Shown piece after piece: positions 5,696 through 5,914 of a stretch of 5,914 bases of DNA. Each line of letters begins with the position of its first letter. Within the stretch, counting starts at the first letter, position 1. The position numbers and the translations under genes were made by a program. The stretch lies in contig DFBI01000003.1 in NCBI GenBank assembly GCA_002367335.1, forward strand, positions 1 to 5,914, given 5' to 3'. Under the pieces are notes generated by a model. The model worked only from the letters and a program-made list of their open reading frames with translations. It was not told where the DNA came from and did no database searches. Source of the stretch: Syntrophaceae bacterium UBA3084 (lineage in GTDB: Bacteria > Desulfobacterota > Syntrophia > Syntrophales > UBA6807).

Positions 5696-5914
<219 letters not shown>

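Overview
The window is a compact block of leftward (minus-strand) housekeeping genes from an AT-rich Gram-negative bacterium. Reading in the direction of transcription, from high to low coordinates, it holds the 3' end of a 23S rRNA gene, a 5S rRNA gene and a rho-independent terminator. These are followed by yebC, ruvC, ruvA, ruvB, queH and lpxC. LpxC implies a lipid A-containing outer membrane. The LpxC, RuvB and YebC sequences read like those of Desulfobacterota, Nitrospirota or anammox-type Planctomycetota, but the phylum cannot be fixed from this sequence alone. All genes point the same way as the rRNA operon.

Right part (about 5460-5914): the rRNA operon ends with 23S, a spacer of about 80 nt containing an AT-rich hairpin, 5S, and a GC-rich hairpin with a U-tract. 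A candidate promoter for the next unit lies just downstream. The leader in front of yebC carries two separate palindromic sequences.

Middle part (about 1904-5271): yebC-ruvC-ruvA-ruvB is a Holliday-junction-processing operon headed by a YebC/TACO1-family protein. RuvA binds the four-way junction, RuvB is the AAA+ motor driving branch migration, and RuvC cuts the junction. ruvC and ruvA abut directly (TAAATG), and ruvC starts at TTG behind a good Shine-Dalgarno. The usually tight ruvA-ruvB junction is split by about 300 bp containing a long imperfect inverted repeat. queH, for the last step of queuosine biosynthesis, follows ruvB and has its own plausible promoter inside AT-rich repeated intergenic sequence.

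Left part (1-1361): lpxC, the committed step of lipid A synthesis, lies behind a 215-bp gap with a weak candidate promoter. The first 216 bases hold no intact gene, only hints of decayed coding sequence.

I found no novel multi-gene system. The sequence-level oddities are the palindromic elements between genes, the acidic-pin substitution in RuvA, and the possible gene relic at the left edge.
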